A DNA stretch of 64,000 nucleotides, taken from the NCBI GenBank assembly GCA_950022295.1, contig OX465600.1:202149782-202213781 (forward strand), given 5' to 3'. Positions 10,179 to 22,099 of this stretch are shown one piece after another (position 1 is the first letter of the stretch; every line of letters begins with the position of its first letter). The DNA is from Bromus sterilis. Its lineage: Eukaryota; Streptophyta; Magnoliopsida; Poales; Poaceae. The translations under genes and the position numbers were made by a program. The notes under the pieces were generated by a model. That model saw only the letters and a program-made list of their open reading frames with translations. It ran no database searches and was not told where the DNA came from.

Positions 10179-13023
10179 CTGAAAAGAGTTTGGGGTAGTA
10201 TCATGAGTACAGAAGTACTCAGCATCTAACTGTAGTGGTCAACTGACCCAGCAAGGACTTCATCACTCGTCATTCTAGGACAACTAGTAGTTTACAGTAA
10301 GGATGGGGTAAGTGGTGAGGTTGCTGCCGCACTAGCATTTATGAAGTGGCTAACGATCTAGAGAGTAAGATAAGAAGACAAGCATTCGATGAGGAATCAC
10401 CGCCAACAAGTCTTGCTATCAACTACTTACGCAAGCATAACACCTATCCTATCCTTGTCCTCCTCTTCGCATCCCGACGAAGAAGAAGCAGTCAAGGCAC
10501 ACACACATTGATCAAGTTATATTAAGATTATCTCAGTTGTTGTTGTCTATGAACAAGGAGTAGGTCTCAAGTCGTCCATAACCGTGGACACGGCTTCTCA
10601 AAAAGATTTAACCCTGCAGGGGTGTGCCAACTGCCCATTACAAGGCTCCGCACGCACGTCCATCTCTCTCAGTTGCTACCCATTATAGGCAACCATTTTA
10701 TGATTTAGTTCTGAGAGATCCGAAACGACAGGTCCCTCTAACTAACAACGAACAAATCCGGGTGGCCCCCGGTGAGTCGACACCCAACTCAAAATCCGGC
10801 CGCGCTCTCGAATCAGTCTCTACCGTCTGCCGCAGGTTTGGATAGCCGGTTAATCACACATGGGAAACCGGGTCCTCAGCCAGACAAAGTGAGCCAGCAA
10901 GGGAACTATGTCCTCGCTGGTCCAGGTTGGTTTGAAAACTACTGGCGGCCGACCAGCACACACACGATTTCAAATGGTAAATCATCTTGGGCCACCACTA
11001 GAAATGTTTGAAGCTAGGTAGGTAAGAAAAGGGGACCCCATAAAATCCCACACGCGGTTAGGCACGCTCAGTCTTAAAACCAATACCCGGAACTCGGATC
11101 CTAGGTGACTCGAATGGAACAAAGTATCGGGGTGGGATAGCCTAGTCCTTCCATCCTTCGTCGAATATAGTCAACATTTTAATAATCAATATCATCAACA
11201 ATAATATAATAATGTGATATTCCCAACCAAGGAGTAACAGGGTAACATCGTAGCATCCTAAGCATGCATACTAAGCAGGGGCTGAGCAACGAGCAATAGT
11301 AACATAGCAGTACATGGTTTGCTGGGAGGGGACATGGCTGTATCGGTTTGAAAAAGGCTGTAAACATGTGGTAGGATCAAACATCGAACCTATCCTAGAC
11401 TAGCATGCAAACTGCTGGTTGAAATAAAATGGATCATAAGTAATGCATAGTCCTTGCCTGTTGATAAGTCGGGTTCCGAAGGTGTAGTTGATCACAAGCT
11501 CGCATCGTCTCCGAGAGGTACCCGCGGAAGCACACAAGTGGTAAACACTGGAAAGCAATCAACGAGCAAGCATCTATTACTACGAAGCAAACACGATCAA
11601 GCATCAACAAGAAGGCAACACGAGACATCGCACCTACCGTAGAGAGCGGTTACTAGCAGGTTAAGTGGACTACTCGTCACACACGACGATACCGCACATT
11701 TTGAGAGGTTCAAGTTGTTTAGCTACAGGTGATAAACAAAGGTTGTTAACATGGCATCTCACTCAAGCATGGCATAGCACACAAACAAGGCAAAGGTGAA
11801 GCATAAGATAAACTACCTATGCTAGTCAATTTAAGTGAGGCACAACCTAAACACGGCATATCACTAAGTACCCCACAACAATTAAAGCATTTGGTACTGT
11901 TCTGCCCCAAACCATATTTTATTATTTGTTAACAGGAGCAAACAAAAGCATAAACACAAAGTACACGAAAATCTAATCAAGTTACATATAAAGAACACCC
12001 CAAACGGAGTTACGGTTAAAAAGTTATGACTATTACAGTTTACAGTGGCAAGCAGTTGTAAATAACAGTAGAACAACATTTAAACACATTCAAACATAGC
12101 AAAGGAGCACATTTTAGTAATCTACAATAAATTCTAAGCAACTTTCATGTTTAAAGCGTCGCGATCCGAGCTACCGTTAAATAGATACGGGTACCGCAAA
12201 AAAACAATAAAAATGTGCAAAATAATTAATCTAGAAAAGAAAAAAAAACATCTATCGGGCCAACAGTACTGGGCCGAGCCCGTCTAGATCAACAGAAAAA
12301 AAAACAAATAAAAAAAAGAAGAAGCCGCGCTCACCATGAGCCTCGGCCCATCTGGCCGCTGGTGGCCTGGCGCGCTGGACCTGGGCTGGCTAGCTGGGCG
12401 CCGGTTGCTGGTCCTTCGGGGTGCGCGGCACGCCTAGCTGGGACAGCTGGGGCGGCTTCGTGCTCCTCTCCTGGCGAGGACTGCAGGGGCGGTGGCGACG
12501 GCTCCCTCGCCAGAGCTCGCCCGATCCAAGGTGGGGAGGTCAGGGAAGGGGTGCAGGACGACGCGGGATGCACAGGGGCGGCGGATCCGGTCCGGGCGCC
12601 GACGGGCGGTGCTCCAGGGCGGCGCGGGGTGCCTCGAGCTCGGCCGTGAGCCGTCCATGGCAAGACTGCGGTCGGCGGTGGCTGCGCTGCACGGAGAGAG
12701 GGGATCGGCGGGAGAGGAGAAGATGGAGGAAGAAGGAGAGGGAAGGAGGCCGCACTCCGGCCTGCTGTGGTCGCCGGCGGCTACGGCACGGCGTGGCGGA
12801 GCGACGGCCTCGGCCGGATCGGGCGGAGCGGTGGAGAGGCTGCACACGGGAGGAGAGAGGAGGGTGACGTGGCCCTCTCCTGGACGTCAGATCGGGCGAT
12901 CTGACGGTCCAGATCTGATGGGCCAGCAAAGGACGAAAATGGGGTATTTTTTGGGCAATGTGGAGGGGGTGGCTGAAATATTGTGGCTAGGAAAACCCTA
13001 GAAAGAGGTGGGAGTGTGGTGGT

Positions 13024-13032
13024 CTTTATATA
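13024..13032 (-). promoter_or_regulatory. TATA box of C's LTR
   Basis: TATATAAAG on the minus strand. An AACCCTAG leader element lies about 30 bp downstream, which fits transcription leftwards in C's direction. Confidence 0.65.
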
Positions 13033-13500
13033 CCCCCGGTGGCTGGCAGTTTGCAAAAACATCCCCGGTTTTTCTCTCGCGCGCGCGGTGTTTACGTTTC
13101 TGACCGCCGAGGGTCCGCAGGACCTCCGATTCGGATAAAAATTTGAACTGCGCGATCAGCGCGTCGAGCCGGCGGCGTTCACCTCGCACTGGAACCGTTC
13201 CGAGAACACTTTCCGACGCGCTATAAAAATAACCCGTTTAATTATTAAACGGGGTTTTTCCATTCCGTTGGTTGCGGCTGGTCTTTTGCGGATTTCGCGA
13301 CGGTGATCGGGTGAAACCCTGTGTCGCAAAGGTCGAGTGTCTGGGTGGAAAGGGTCGGTCTCAGTCCGGTACGAGATAAGAGGGGGAAAATAATCGACAA
13401 TCGATAAATCGGGGATGCAAACACCGCAAACTAATCAGACTATCAAACAATTCACACTGAAAACAACTTTTTTAATTTTTGTGAAATATGGGCTGTTACA

Positions 13501-14101
13501 ATACAACACCACCAACAAGGGATCTCGTCCCGAGATCCTGGACAATCCGGGGGAGAGGGGATGGGAGACAGAAGAGATTCGACAATCTTCAACACCACCA
13601 ACAAGGGACTCTGCTCCATGTCGAATGACGATCTCCGTCGAGATACTTTCAGCAGGGAGACGACATCGTCGAAAATACGAAACCGTTGGTTTCAAGAGGA
13701 GGAACGACAAAGATAACCGGATCAAAGGATAGTGTTTCCGACGCAAGTCGTGAAAACACCGACAAAAGGATGGATGGCAATGGATGACCCAGATGTACAG
13801 CAGAGTTGGAAGTCTAAAGGTACTACAGGATTTCCCACCTGAGCTCGGAATCGAGACAATACGCTGCAGGCAACGCATTGTAACGGTTCTGATACTCCAC
13901 TCACTCGAGATCCTAAAGTTTGAAAGGGGATAAGTCAAGATTAAAACACTTACGACACTTTTCTTGACCAGAACAAGGGTAAGGAGTAAAAAGATTCCTA
14001 CTCTCCGATAACTATCTTAGTAACTACAACATAGTTTTTTGTCTAGACTCGACTGCGGCCAGAAAAGGGATCCTACGGTCGGTAAGGCTCTGATACCAAG
14101 T
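13501..14101 (-). other. Element C interior, no coding capacity
   Basis: 601 bp. Next to the left LTR it holds the end-of-pol block seen in D, including the near-palindrome ATCTCGGGACGAGAT read on the minus strand, and a G/T-rich polypurine-like tract. Next to the right LTR it holds the primer site. ORFs such as 13435-13938 have no recognisable domain. Confidence 0.75.
14087..14098 (-). other. Primer binding site of C, tRNA-iMet type
   Basis: The reverse complement reads TGGTATCAGAGC, the exact 12-base complement of the plant initiator tRNA-Met 3' end, three bases from the LTR. Confidence 0.85.
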
Positions 14102-14279
14102 TGTAAGGCCCGATATGCGGTACTGTTCCAGATCTAGTTGTTTCCATCCAGATCCGGGGACGAAGCACATATCGGTCCCACCGCGACATATGACAATGCC
14201 ATATGCCCCGGATTTCCAACATGATATCACAACATTACAGATACAAGGATACAACATCTCATACAATCGGCATACAACT
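14102..14279 (-). repeat. Element C 5' LTR fragment (right), cut by D
   Basis: It starts TGTAAGGCCCGATATGCGG like 9808 and matches it at 176 of 178 positions. It stops at CAACT (14275-14279), the expected left target duplication of D. The remaining 3.5 kb of this LTR should be to the right of the window. Confidence 0.88.
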
Positions 14280-15021
14280 TGTAACAGCCCATTTGCAATA
14301 ATAAGAAATCAACATGATATTGTACCTTGTCTGATGACTTTGTAACTTGGCATGATGCTAGAATTTGACATTTCATATGGTGATTTAAATTTGCATTGGG
14401 ATTGGAGCCCATTTGGTTTGTTTGAATTTGCATCCAAAATGGTTCAAGAAGGGTGTTTGAAGATTATTCTTTGTTGCATGCATGCTCTCCTTGACCCCAA
14501 TCTTGGCATAGCCAATTCATTGCCCTTCCCAAGCTTTTTAAAAGCATTGCCCCATTTTTTTGCAACTCCAAAAATGTGGGCCACAGTTCAATGTGATTTG
14601 AATTTCCAAAAATGGCCCCACATTTTAGTTGCTCTAAAGATGACCAAACCAATTTTAGAAATTGCAGAATATATCAAGGATCATTTTGCATGTTTTTGTG
14701 TGATTTATTTCCTTGTGGATATCCCTTGAAAACTCCCCATGTGCTTTCCGTTTTGTTAAATAGAAAATAGCCTGGGGTTTCTCTTTTCCCTGTCTTTTCT
14801 CTCCTTTTCTCCAAGCCCAACCCAACTGGGCCTCTCCTCCCCGCAGCCCAGCTGGCCCTGTCCAGCGAAGCGGTACGCAGGGGTTGTCCTGGCCGCCCGA
14901 TCTCCATCGGACGCTCCCCTTCCCTCACCTTTCCACGCTGGAGAGGTCCCCGCGGGAGTCCCTCTCACAGCCGGGCCGGAGCATCGATGTCGACGCCGGC
15001 CGACGTGGCTCCAGCGCGTCC

Positions 15022-15030
15022 CTTTATAAG
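15022..15030 (+). promoter_or_regulatory. TATA box of D's 5' LTR
   Basis: CTTTATAAG, followed about 25 bp later by GGAACCCTAGGCC, a typical plant leader motif. The matching place in the 3' LTR (about 62589-62597) reads CTTTATCAG, so one LTR has a mutated TATA box. Confidence 0.65.
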
Positions 15031-16041
15031 GCGGAGCCCTCGCTGGCCTTAGGAACCCTAGGCCACTCCGTTCCCCCTCTCAATTCGTTCCGCCGCCGCC
15101 CCCATGGACGTCGGGTTCCTCCCCTGTTCCGCCTGACGCCGGTGAGGTCGACGAGAAATTCATCGCCGTTCTTCCTTCATGTTGGCCGCGCGTTTGCGAG
15201 CGCGTCCCTGAGAGTGTTGTTGGCCCGCTTCCGTGCACAGGTCGATGGTAGCTGCTCGAGATTCATCCCTCGCCGTGGAAGCCGCCGCGGGCCCCTTTCT
15301 TCCCCGACGACGGCTACGATCGACTCCTTCCCCTCCGGTTGCTCGAGGTCGCCTCCTGTGCCTCCTAGGTGAGCTACATCTCTGCCCCTTGCCCGTAGCT
15401 CGTCTTGTTTCATCCCGCGTCGTAGCACTGTAGGATCCCCGTCGATGAGCCACCGCGTCGGGCAAGCCGTGACCACCGTGTCCATGGCGTGCTCTAGGCT
15501 TGTTCGCGGGTTGTAACCGTGCGCTAGACAAGCTAGTGGAACCCAGGGTGTCCCCTTGCGTCCGTGCGGTCTCGCTGTCGCCGTTGTCTGAAGAAGTGCA
15601 GAACATGTCGCCGCCGTGACCTTCCCGGCGAGTAAAGGGCCCTCCTTGGGCGTTTTGGTCCCAGATCCGGGCACCCACGTTGTCGTGGTAGTGCCCTGCG
15701 TCGTTTTGGAGCAGTGGGTGGACGGTTGCCGTAGCGAGCTCGCCGGAGTTGTTGCCGGTTCAGAGAGGTGTGCACGGATGCAGATGCCTGAAGCAGTGCC
15801 CGCCGCCATGTTCAGAGGAGCGTGGCAAGTGGAGCCGTACGTCACCGTAAGCGTGGGGAGCAGCAATCCGTAGCTGGATGTGCCAGATTTCGTTTCCTAG
15901 TGCCCGCGGAGCTGCCGGAGTTGAGACGGCGAGGCCAGCTTCGCCGCAAGTCTTCGTCGTCGCCGGGTTTTTCTGAAGCTCAGTGCAGCGGATGCTTACC
16001 TCTACTGTCTACGGACCTGTATCGCTTCAGAGATCATGCAG

Positions 16042-16116
16042 TAGCGTAGTGGTAGCGAGTAGCAGCAGTGTGCGAGAGGTCGTGGGTTCGATCCCCACGG
16101 GAGGCCTTCGCCTCCC
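16042..16116 (+). other. tRNA-like segment in D's LTR (Pol III A and B boxes)
   Basis: TAGCGTAGTGG (16042-16052) fits the Pol III A box and GGTTCGATCCC (16085-16095) the B box. GTGGG-TTCGATC-CCCAC forms a T-arm-like hairpin. It is followed by a second hairpin, GGGAGGC-CTTC-GCCTCCC (16099-16116), where a true tRNA would have its acceptor strand, so it is not a functional tRNA. A poly-T-rich tract follows at about 16258-16302. It resembles the head of a tRNA-derived SINE captured by the family's LTR, because the 3' LTR has it too (about 63610-63685). Confidence 0.5.
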
Positions 16117-17129
16117 ACCTTTTTCCCGTTTTTGTAAGCGGCTGACAACCGGGTCCCACCTGGCAGTGGCGAGAGGCCTGGTGGGCTGGCCCAGAGGAGG
16201 AGGAGTAGAGATGGGCCGGTTAGCCGAATCCAGCCCACTGGGGCTGCAGCCTTCTCCTTTTCCTTTCTTTTTTTTTCTCTTTTCTCTTTTCTTTTTTTTT
16301 GTTTAAGTTAAATTTTGATTTGAATTCAAATTCAAATCTGAATTTAAACTTTGAACTCACCCTACCTCAAACATATAATCCAATATATGGTTTTGGGGTA
16401 GAAATACTCACTGATCACAGTGGTGATGTTCATTTTGCAGTTTGCCCCTCTAAATTTTGGGAGTAGTGGTAATTTTGCAAAAAGCCCCTCACTTCTTTTG
16501 TATTTGCAAAGTGTTTTGCAAAATTCAAGTGTGGCATGCCATATATGGTTTTGGGGTAGAAAATTGCAGGGATTACAATGCTGATGTCCATGTGATGTTT
16601 TGTGCAACTCATGTGGACAGGGTGTGAAACACCTAACCATATCAACTTGTTCTCTTTGCCATGCATTCTTTCAACTTCAGTGCATGTTGAATTCTGATCA
16701 TTTGATCATTTCAAGTTCTTTTCATATCATCTTCAAATCTTTGCACAATCAAACCAGCCCCAAGCATATTGCCATATGCAATGTGGCTGGGTTCCTTCCT
16801 TTTGTTGCACCTTTCCGATGTCAAGTTCGTCGACATCTCCCCGTCTCCGGAATCGATGTTTTACTTTCACATTGTATTTATTTCTGGTAATTGTTTTGTT
16901 GATCATGCCATGTTGCCATGTTACTTACACCACAAATTAAGGCTAAGACCAAAGCCATTCAACGTAAATAAATTGCATATGAAGTTGTTGATGTGTCGTC
17001 ACCACCTTCATTTAAGTCTGACTAGATAGGGTCACATCATGTCTATTAAACTTGATCATACCATCTTTGCATGTGCATTGCACCCATTGCTTACTTGTGT
17101 GCATTTTCCTTGCCGGTACCTTACGTTAG

Positions 17130-17219
17130 CACCTGAGACTGCCGAGGAGACTTACGTGGAGGTTTCCGACACCGAGCCCGAGAACCCTGCTACGTCTGCT
17201 TCGACGACCGAATACCCAG
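17130..17219 (+). other. Exon-like segment a in D's LTR
   Basis: Acceptor-like CCTTACGTTAG, then two bases, 29 open codons rich in Glu, Ser and Thr (VEVSDTEPENP), one base, then donor CCAG|GCAAG. Both flanking introns would be phase 1. The GC donor with the AG|GCAAG context is the known consensus of GC-AG introns. F's LTRs carry a segment with identical phase and the same donor. Confidence 0.45.
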
Positions 17220-18409
17220 GCAAGGGGAAGATTTATACCATTACTTGATACCTTTCTTCCTACCTGCCTAGCTGTAGTCTAGAACATTTGTTTGATCCTA
17301 TCCACCTTGTTCATGCCATAATCAAACCAAACAGCCATGATCCCCACATCCCAACAAAATATTGTATTGCTAAGTTACCGCTGCTCAGCCATTGCTTAGT
17401 ATGAGTAGGAAAACTTGCTGCTTACCCTATGCTATGGTTTGGGATATCATGTTATTTAAGGAAGTTGGTTGGTATTTATTATTATTATGATGTTAATTAT
17501 ATACTTGACGAATGATGGGAGACCAGGCTGTTCCCGCCAGGTGTTTTGTTCCATTTGAGTCACCTATTTGGGTATTGTGTTTCTTGAAGAGCGTGCCTAA
17601 TCGTGTGTGGGATTCTATGGGGTCCCCTTATCTTACCTACCTAGCTTCATACAGTTCCAGTGGTGGCCCGAGCTGATTTACTATTTGCAACGTGTGTGTG
17701 CTGGTGGTACCCCAGTTGTTTACAAACCACCCCGGGCCAGGAGGACTTGTTCTTTGGCTGGCCCACCTTGTCCGGCTGAGGACCCGGTGTCCCATATGTG
17801 ATTAACCGGGTATCCAAACCTGCGACAGACGGTAGAGACCGATTCGAGAGCGTGGCCGGCTTTTGAGTTGGGTGTCGACTCACCGGGGGCCACCCGGAGT
17901 TGTGCGTTGTTAGTTAGAGGGACTCTGATGTTCCGGAGTTTCAGGCGTTTACCTAGCCAAGTGGAAACCGGGCGTACATGCGAAGCCTATGATGGGCAGT
18001 TGGTACACCCGTGCAGGGTTAAATCTTTTCGAAAAGCCGTGTCCGCGGTTAAGGACGACTTAAGACCTACTCCTTGTTCATAGAATAACATCAATTTGAA
18101 CCATAATTAAAACTTGCCTACCGTGTGAGTGCCTTGGTTGCTTTTCTTCGTCCAGGGGGACCGAGAGAAGATCCAGGTTGTGTTATGTTTGACGTAATCA
18201 GGTGAATAGCAGACTTATGACACGATGTCACGTGCATTCTTGGATATTCCCCCTATTCCAATAGAACGATAGCCACCATATATGCTAGCGCGACTGCAAA
18301 CTTTACCTTTACCTTGTCTTACCGTAGGAAGTTAGTTATCCTGTAATGATATAATCTCACCCCTGTTTTCCTTTGTTCCTTTACTGTTTTGCCTGATCGG
18401 CCGCTGCAG

Positions 18410-18494
18410 TTGACTACTACCTCGACCCGAGCACCGGACGCTACTTCGTGGAGGTGCCCCGGAGGACGACGATGAGGATGACTTTGTTCAGTAG
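18410..18494 (+). other. Exon-like segment b in D's LTR (acidic C-terminus, one frameshift)
   Basis: Acceptor GCCGCTGCAG, then two bases and DYYLDPSTGRYFVE. After a one-base frame change it continues PEDDDEDDFVQ and stops at TAG 18492-18494. The core DP..G..F.E is shared with F's segment b (DPEGGFFIE), in the same phase. The intron between a and b would be about 1.19 kb. Confidence 0.45.
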
Positions 18495-18848
18495 ATCCTA
18501 TAGTTGGGTTCCGACGATCCGTGGGCGGACTATTTACGTGCAGCCCTCTCTAGGGCAATTTGGATTTTGACCGTACTCGGTCGTGATTGTCTTCTGCTTG
18601 TTGCATGATGTATTGTTGGGTCCACGGACCTTTGAGATGATGTAATAAATACCAGTGGTGATGTATGCCCTCGACCCTATATATTTATGCCTTAGTATAA
18701 AGTTCATTGTTCTTATATCTGTTGTCGAGAATCCGGCAGCGACACGAGTGCGAGTGTCGTGAGTCGGTGGCCTTTTATGCGCTACTAACTTGAGCGGGAC
18801 GCAAAAGCAACTAACTCGAGTTAGCACCGCATCGGGGGCCTTACAACT

Positions 18849-18860
18849 TGATATCAGAGT
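18849..18860 (+). other. Primer binding site of D, mutated tRNA-iMet type
   Basis: TGATATCAGAGT, three bases after the LTR, differs at two of twelve positions from TGGTATCAGAGC. The leader up to 19519 has no convincing ORF. Confidence 0.75.
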
Positions 18861-19519
18861 AGGACTGACTGTAGGACCCCTTACTGACCGAAGTTGAGTC
18901 TAGAAACTATTTTGTAGTTATTAAGGAAAAACCGAAGAGTAGGAACTCTTTCTTTTTCTTCTTACCCCACCCTCCCACCCCTTTTTCCGTGAGGAAGTGA
19001 AACATTGTTTTCTCTCTGAAACTTATCCCCTTTCAAAACAAATCTAGGTTCTCGTTTACATGGGGCTCTGATTCCTCTATAATTTTTTCTCGCGACGAGA
19101 AGGGTTGGCGTACGTTGAGAACACTGAGCCGCCACTTGGGGTTGACAGCTCCACCTCGCTTACGGCGTACTTCAGGTGAAACTCCTATACAGGGATGGTT
19201 GGCATCCTCCGGATGTGGTTCCTCCCCCTATAGGAGACCGCTTCGGCGGGCCTCTCAGGGCAGATGTCTCAATGTTCAGGTCTTCAACCACTCGTATATA
19301 TTGTTGTGTGCTCGCTAGCAGATTATTATCTTGGATTCGGATGATCTCGGTTTGGGGATTCCAGTAGCACCTAGTTTTCGACTTTCCGGGTTAACCTAGG
19401 TGGAATTTCAACCTCCAGCTTTCTCATACCTCATGAGGAAGTTTTGTTGCCAATATTTATTTATCTTTTGGTTACGTCAATGTTTCTATCATGTTCTCAT
19501 AAGTGTTCCTGTATACAGG

Positions 19520-20450
19520 ATGCCAAGAGCGAACATGCCGCTGCCAGAGAACCCTCTCCTTGGGGAGGCTGTGACCGCAGTGGCTTAGGGCACAGCTGCG
19601 ATCTTACAGATGTTGCAGAACCAGATTGCCCAGAGGAATGGTCGACCACAGTACACCACTCTGCAGCAGTTCCTTGCTATCAACCCCCCCCCCCAGGTTC
19701 TCCCAGGCTCAAGACCCGCTGGAAGCGGATGATTGGATTGCAGAGATCAAGAAGCACTTCAATGCAAACACCGTCAGACCAGTCGACTACGTCACCTTCG
19801 CCTCCTTCAAGCTTCAGGGTGCAGAAGCCAGCTGGTACGATACCTACAAGGCCAACAAGGGCGATGCTATCATCACGTGGGCAGACTTCGTCGCAGACGT
19901 TAGAGAATAACATATACCGAGTGGCTTGATGGACAGGAAGCGAGAGGAGTTCTTGGCTCTGAGACAGGGTGACAGGTCAGTTCAAGAGTACAACCTGGCC
20001 TTCGTCAGGCTCGCCAGGTACGCTCCGGAGGAGGTCAGCACAAAGGCCAAGAGGATTTCCAGGTTTCGTGGGGGTCTTAGCACAGAGATCAAGTACGCAC
20101 TCACCCAGTGCATCCCCACGCTGTTCTCACAGTTCGTGGATCAGGCTATCCGCCAGGAGTCAGCCAGAGCAGAGTGGGATGCAGACAGGAAGCGCCAGAG
20201 AGAGCATAGTTCCGCAGTGATGGTCCACAAGAAGGCAAAGACTTGGGTCACAGAGGCACCACCATAGAGGCAGCAGTTCCAGCAGAGGTGGGCAGTTTTC
20301 CGCACTTTTTCCCGCCCTCCCGTCCCAGTTCAGCAGGGGCCTCGCTCTACACCACCACACGCGAGGCCACCCAGGCCGCAGTAGCAGCCCAGGCCAGGCT
20401 TGATCTGCTACAAGTGCAGAGAGCCCGGGCACACTTCTCCCAACTGCACC
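19520..20450 (+). pseudogene. gag of element D, broken
   Basis: It starts MPRANMPLPENP at 19520, directly after an acceptor-like TATACAG. The Gag core (DDWIAEIKKHF..., ASWYDTY, LMDRKREEF, YNLAFVRLARYAPE) is recognisable, and the CCHC knuckle [14 protein letters not shown] lies at 20406-20447. It is inactivated by TAG at 19586, a frame change at an 11-base C run (19684-19694), TAA at 19908, TAG at 20265 and TAG at 20382. The role was particle assembly and RNA packaging. Confidence 0.88.
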
Positions 20451-20459
20451 GATCCGCGC

Positions 20460-22099
20460 TTTGCTCGGCTCCCACCGCCTCCACCTCGCTCTACTCCGAG
20501 CACCACGATGGTGAAGGCACAGCCACGTGCAGTGCGAGTGAACAACGTGATTCTCACAGATGCTCAGCAGTCTTCAGAGATCGGTCTTGGTAGGTTGCTT
20601 GTGTGTTCAGTTCCCGCGACAGTTTTGTTCGATTCCGGAGCTTCCCATTCGTTCATATCCAATGCCTTTGCTATGTCACTTGACCTTCCGAGAGAGCAGT
20701 TGCCTAGACCGCTCTCAGTTTGTTCTCCGGGCTCTAGAGTGGAGTCTTCCAAGGTTGTTCCAGATGTGGAGATCCGTATTCAGGGCATTGTGTTCACAGC
20801 ATCCCTAATTTTCTTGCCTCGTTCCGACATTGATGTCATTTTGGGCATGGATTGGCTTGTGCAACACAAGGCCAATATTGATTGTCCAACCAGATCGGTG
20901 AAGTTGATACATGATTCAGGTGCAGAAGTCTTGTACACTTGTGGCTCTATGACAGGACCAGCACAGTTGTACGCCTTGAACGCAGGATTTGCACCTTTGC
21001 TCGAAGAAGTCAAAGTTGTCTGTGAGTTCCTGGACGTCTTTCCGGAGGAGTTTCCAGGAATTCCCCCAGTTCGAGCTATTGAGTTCGTTATTGAGCTAGA
21101 GCCTGGTACCCAGCCGATTTCTCGGCATCCATACAAGATGTGTTCGAAGGAGTTGATTGAGCTCAAGAAGCAGTTAACAGAGTTGGAGGCAGGAGGTTTT
21201 ATCCGCGCGAGCACTTCCCCTTGGTGTGCACCAGCTTTGTTTGTCCAGAAGAAGGATGGGACTAGCCGCTTGGTCCAGGACTATCGCGGTATCAACAAGA
21301 AGACCATCAAGAACAAATACCCTTTACCCCGCATCAATGATCTGTTCTAACAGTTGAATGGGGCTAAGGTGTTTTCAAAGCTTGACTTGAGGATGGGGTA
21401 TCATTAAATCCGTGTTCATGAAGAGGACATTCCCAAAACCGCGTTCAGCACACATTATGGGTTGTATGAGTTCACAGTCATGACTTTCGGCTTCTCAAAC
21501 GCCCATCCAACATTCATGAGAGCTATGAACTATTTGTTCCAAGAATGGCTTGATGTGTTTGTGATCCTCTACCTCGACGACATTCTTGTCTATTCCAAGT
21601 CGGAGGCTGAACATGAGGAACATCTACGCCTAGTGCTGCAGAAGTTGAGAGAGCACCGGTACTACGCCAAGTTCTCCAAGTGTGAGTTTTGGCTGGACAA
21701 GGTCAATTTTCTGGGCCATGTTATCTCCGTTGAGGGAATTGCAGTTGATCCAGAGCGAGTCCGCACTATTCAAGAGTGGGCCCCGCTGAAGAATGTGAAG
21801 AAGCTAAGGAGTTTTCTCGGCCTCGCCAGTTATTGCAGGAGGTTTGTGCAGAATTTCTCCAAAATAGCGAAGCCAATGACTGAGTTGTTGTGCAAAGGTA
21901 AGCGGTACACTTGGTCACCAGCTTGCCAGTCAGCCTTCGAGGAGTTGAAAGAGAAGTTGACCACAGCTCCAATTCTCACTCCGCCAGATGAGTCACAACC
22001 TTTTCAGGTGTCTTTTGATGCCTCATTGCAAGGTCTAGGCGGAGTTTTGATGCAAGGCAGGAATATTGTGGCTTATACCTCACGGCAGTTGAAGACGAG
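20460..22099 (+). pseudogene. pol of element D, part 1 (protease, RT, start of RNase H), broken
   Basis: Protease active site FDSGASHS at about 20628. RT has [16 protein letters not shown] and the catalytic YLDD at 21570-21581. RNase H begins at about 22010 (FDASLQGLGG) and is cut at 22099 by element E. TAA stops at 21348 and 21405, in the same frame, replace codons in the RT fingers and palm. The reading frame resumes at 60006 after E. Confidence 0.9.
22095..22099. repeat. Target site duplication of E, left copy (ACGAG)
   Basis: ACGAG before E's TGACG start pairs with ACAAG at 60001-60005. D's RNase H frame reads through correctly if one copy is removed. Confidence 0.82.

Larger units (their letters stand above)
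9808..13500 (-). repeat. Element C 3' LTR (left)
   Basis: 3693 bp. On the minus strand it has a TATA box (13024-13032), then an AAACCCTAG-type leader motif (telo-box, about 12994) and a GC-rich transcribed region at about 12330-12980. The several overlapping ORFs in that GC-rich part on both strands are composition artefacts. Its first 178 bp differ from the right LTR fragment at two positions. Confidence 0.85.
9808..14279 (-). mobile_element. Element C: minus-strand, LTR-dominated non-autonomous chromovirus relative (right part interrupted by D)
   Basis: The left LTR is 9808-13500, the interior 13501-14101, and the right LTR starts at 14102 and is broken at 14279 by D. Orientation is set by the reverse-complement primer site next to the right LTR. 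LTR ends (TGTAACAGCCC / GGGCCTTACA in C's own direction) match D's, so C is a relative of D. The 601-bp interior has no gag or pol. It holds only a primer site, a leader and, next to the left LTR, the ATCTCGGGACGAGAT block found just before the 3' LTR in D. Confidence 0.85.
14280..18845 (+). repeat. Element D 5' LTR
   Basis: 4566 bp, TGTAACAGCCC...GGGCCTTACA. It contains a TATA box at about 15022, a GC-rich leader (15060-15980), a tRNA-like segment (16042-16116), an AT-rich stretch and two exon-like segments (17130, 18410). The section at 17580-18100 aligns with C's LTR read in reverse (about 10560-11080). The many ORFs on both strands in 14884-15873 are open because the DNA is GC-rich and do not form a gene. 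Confidence 0.9.

Noticed and set aside
12331..13062. Several overlapping ORFs of 90-170 codons on both strands in C's LTR, and similar ones in D's LTRs (14884-15873, 62451-63469)
   Set aside because: They lie in GC-rich leader DNA open in up to five frames at once, are low-complexity Arg/Pro/Ala/Gly, and the LTR pairs of D do not preserve any of them without frame changes.
16042..16116. A functional tRNA gene
   Set aside because: The 5' acceptor strand cannot pair with the 3' side, which forms its own hairpin, and the anticodon arm is not convincing.
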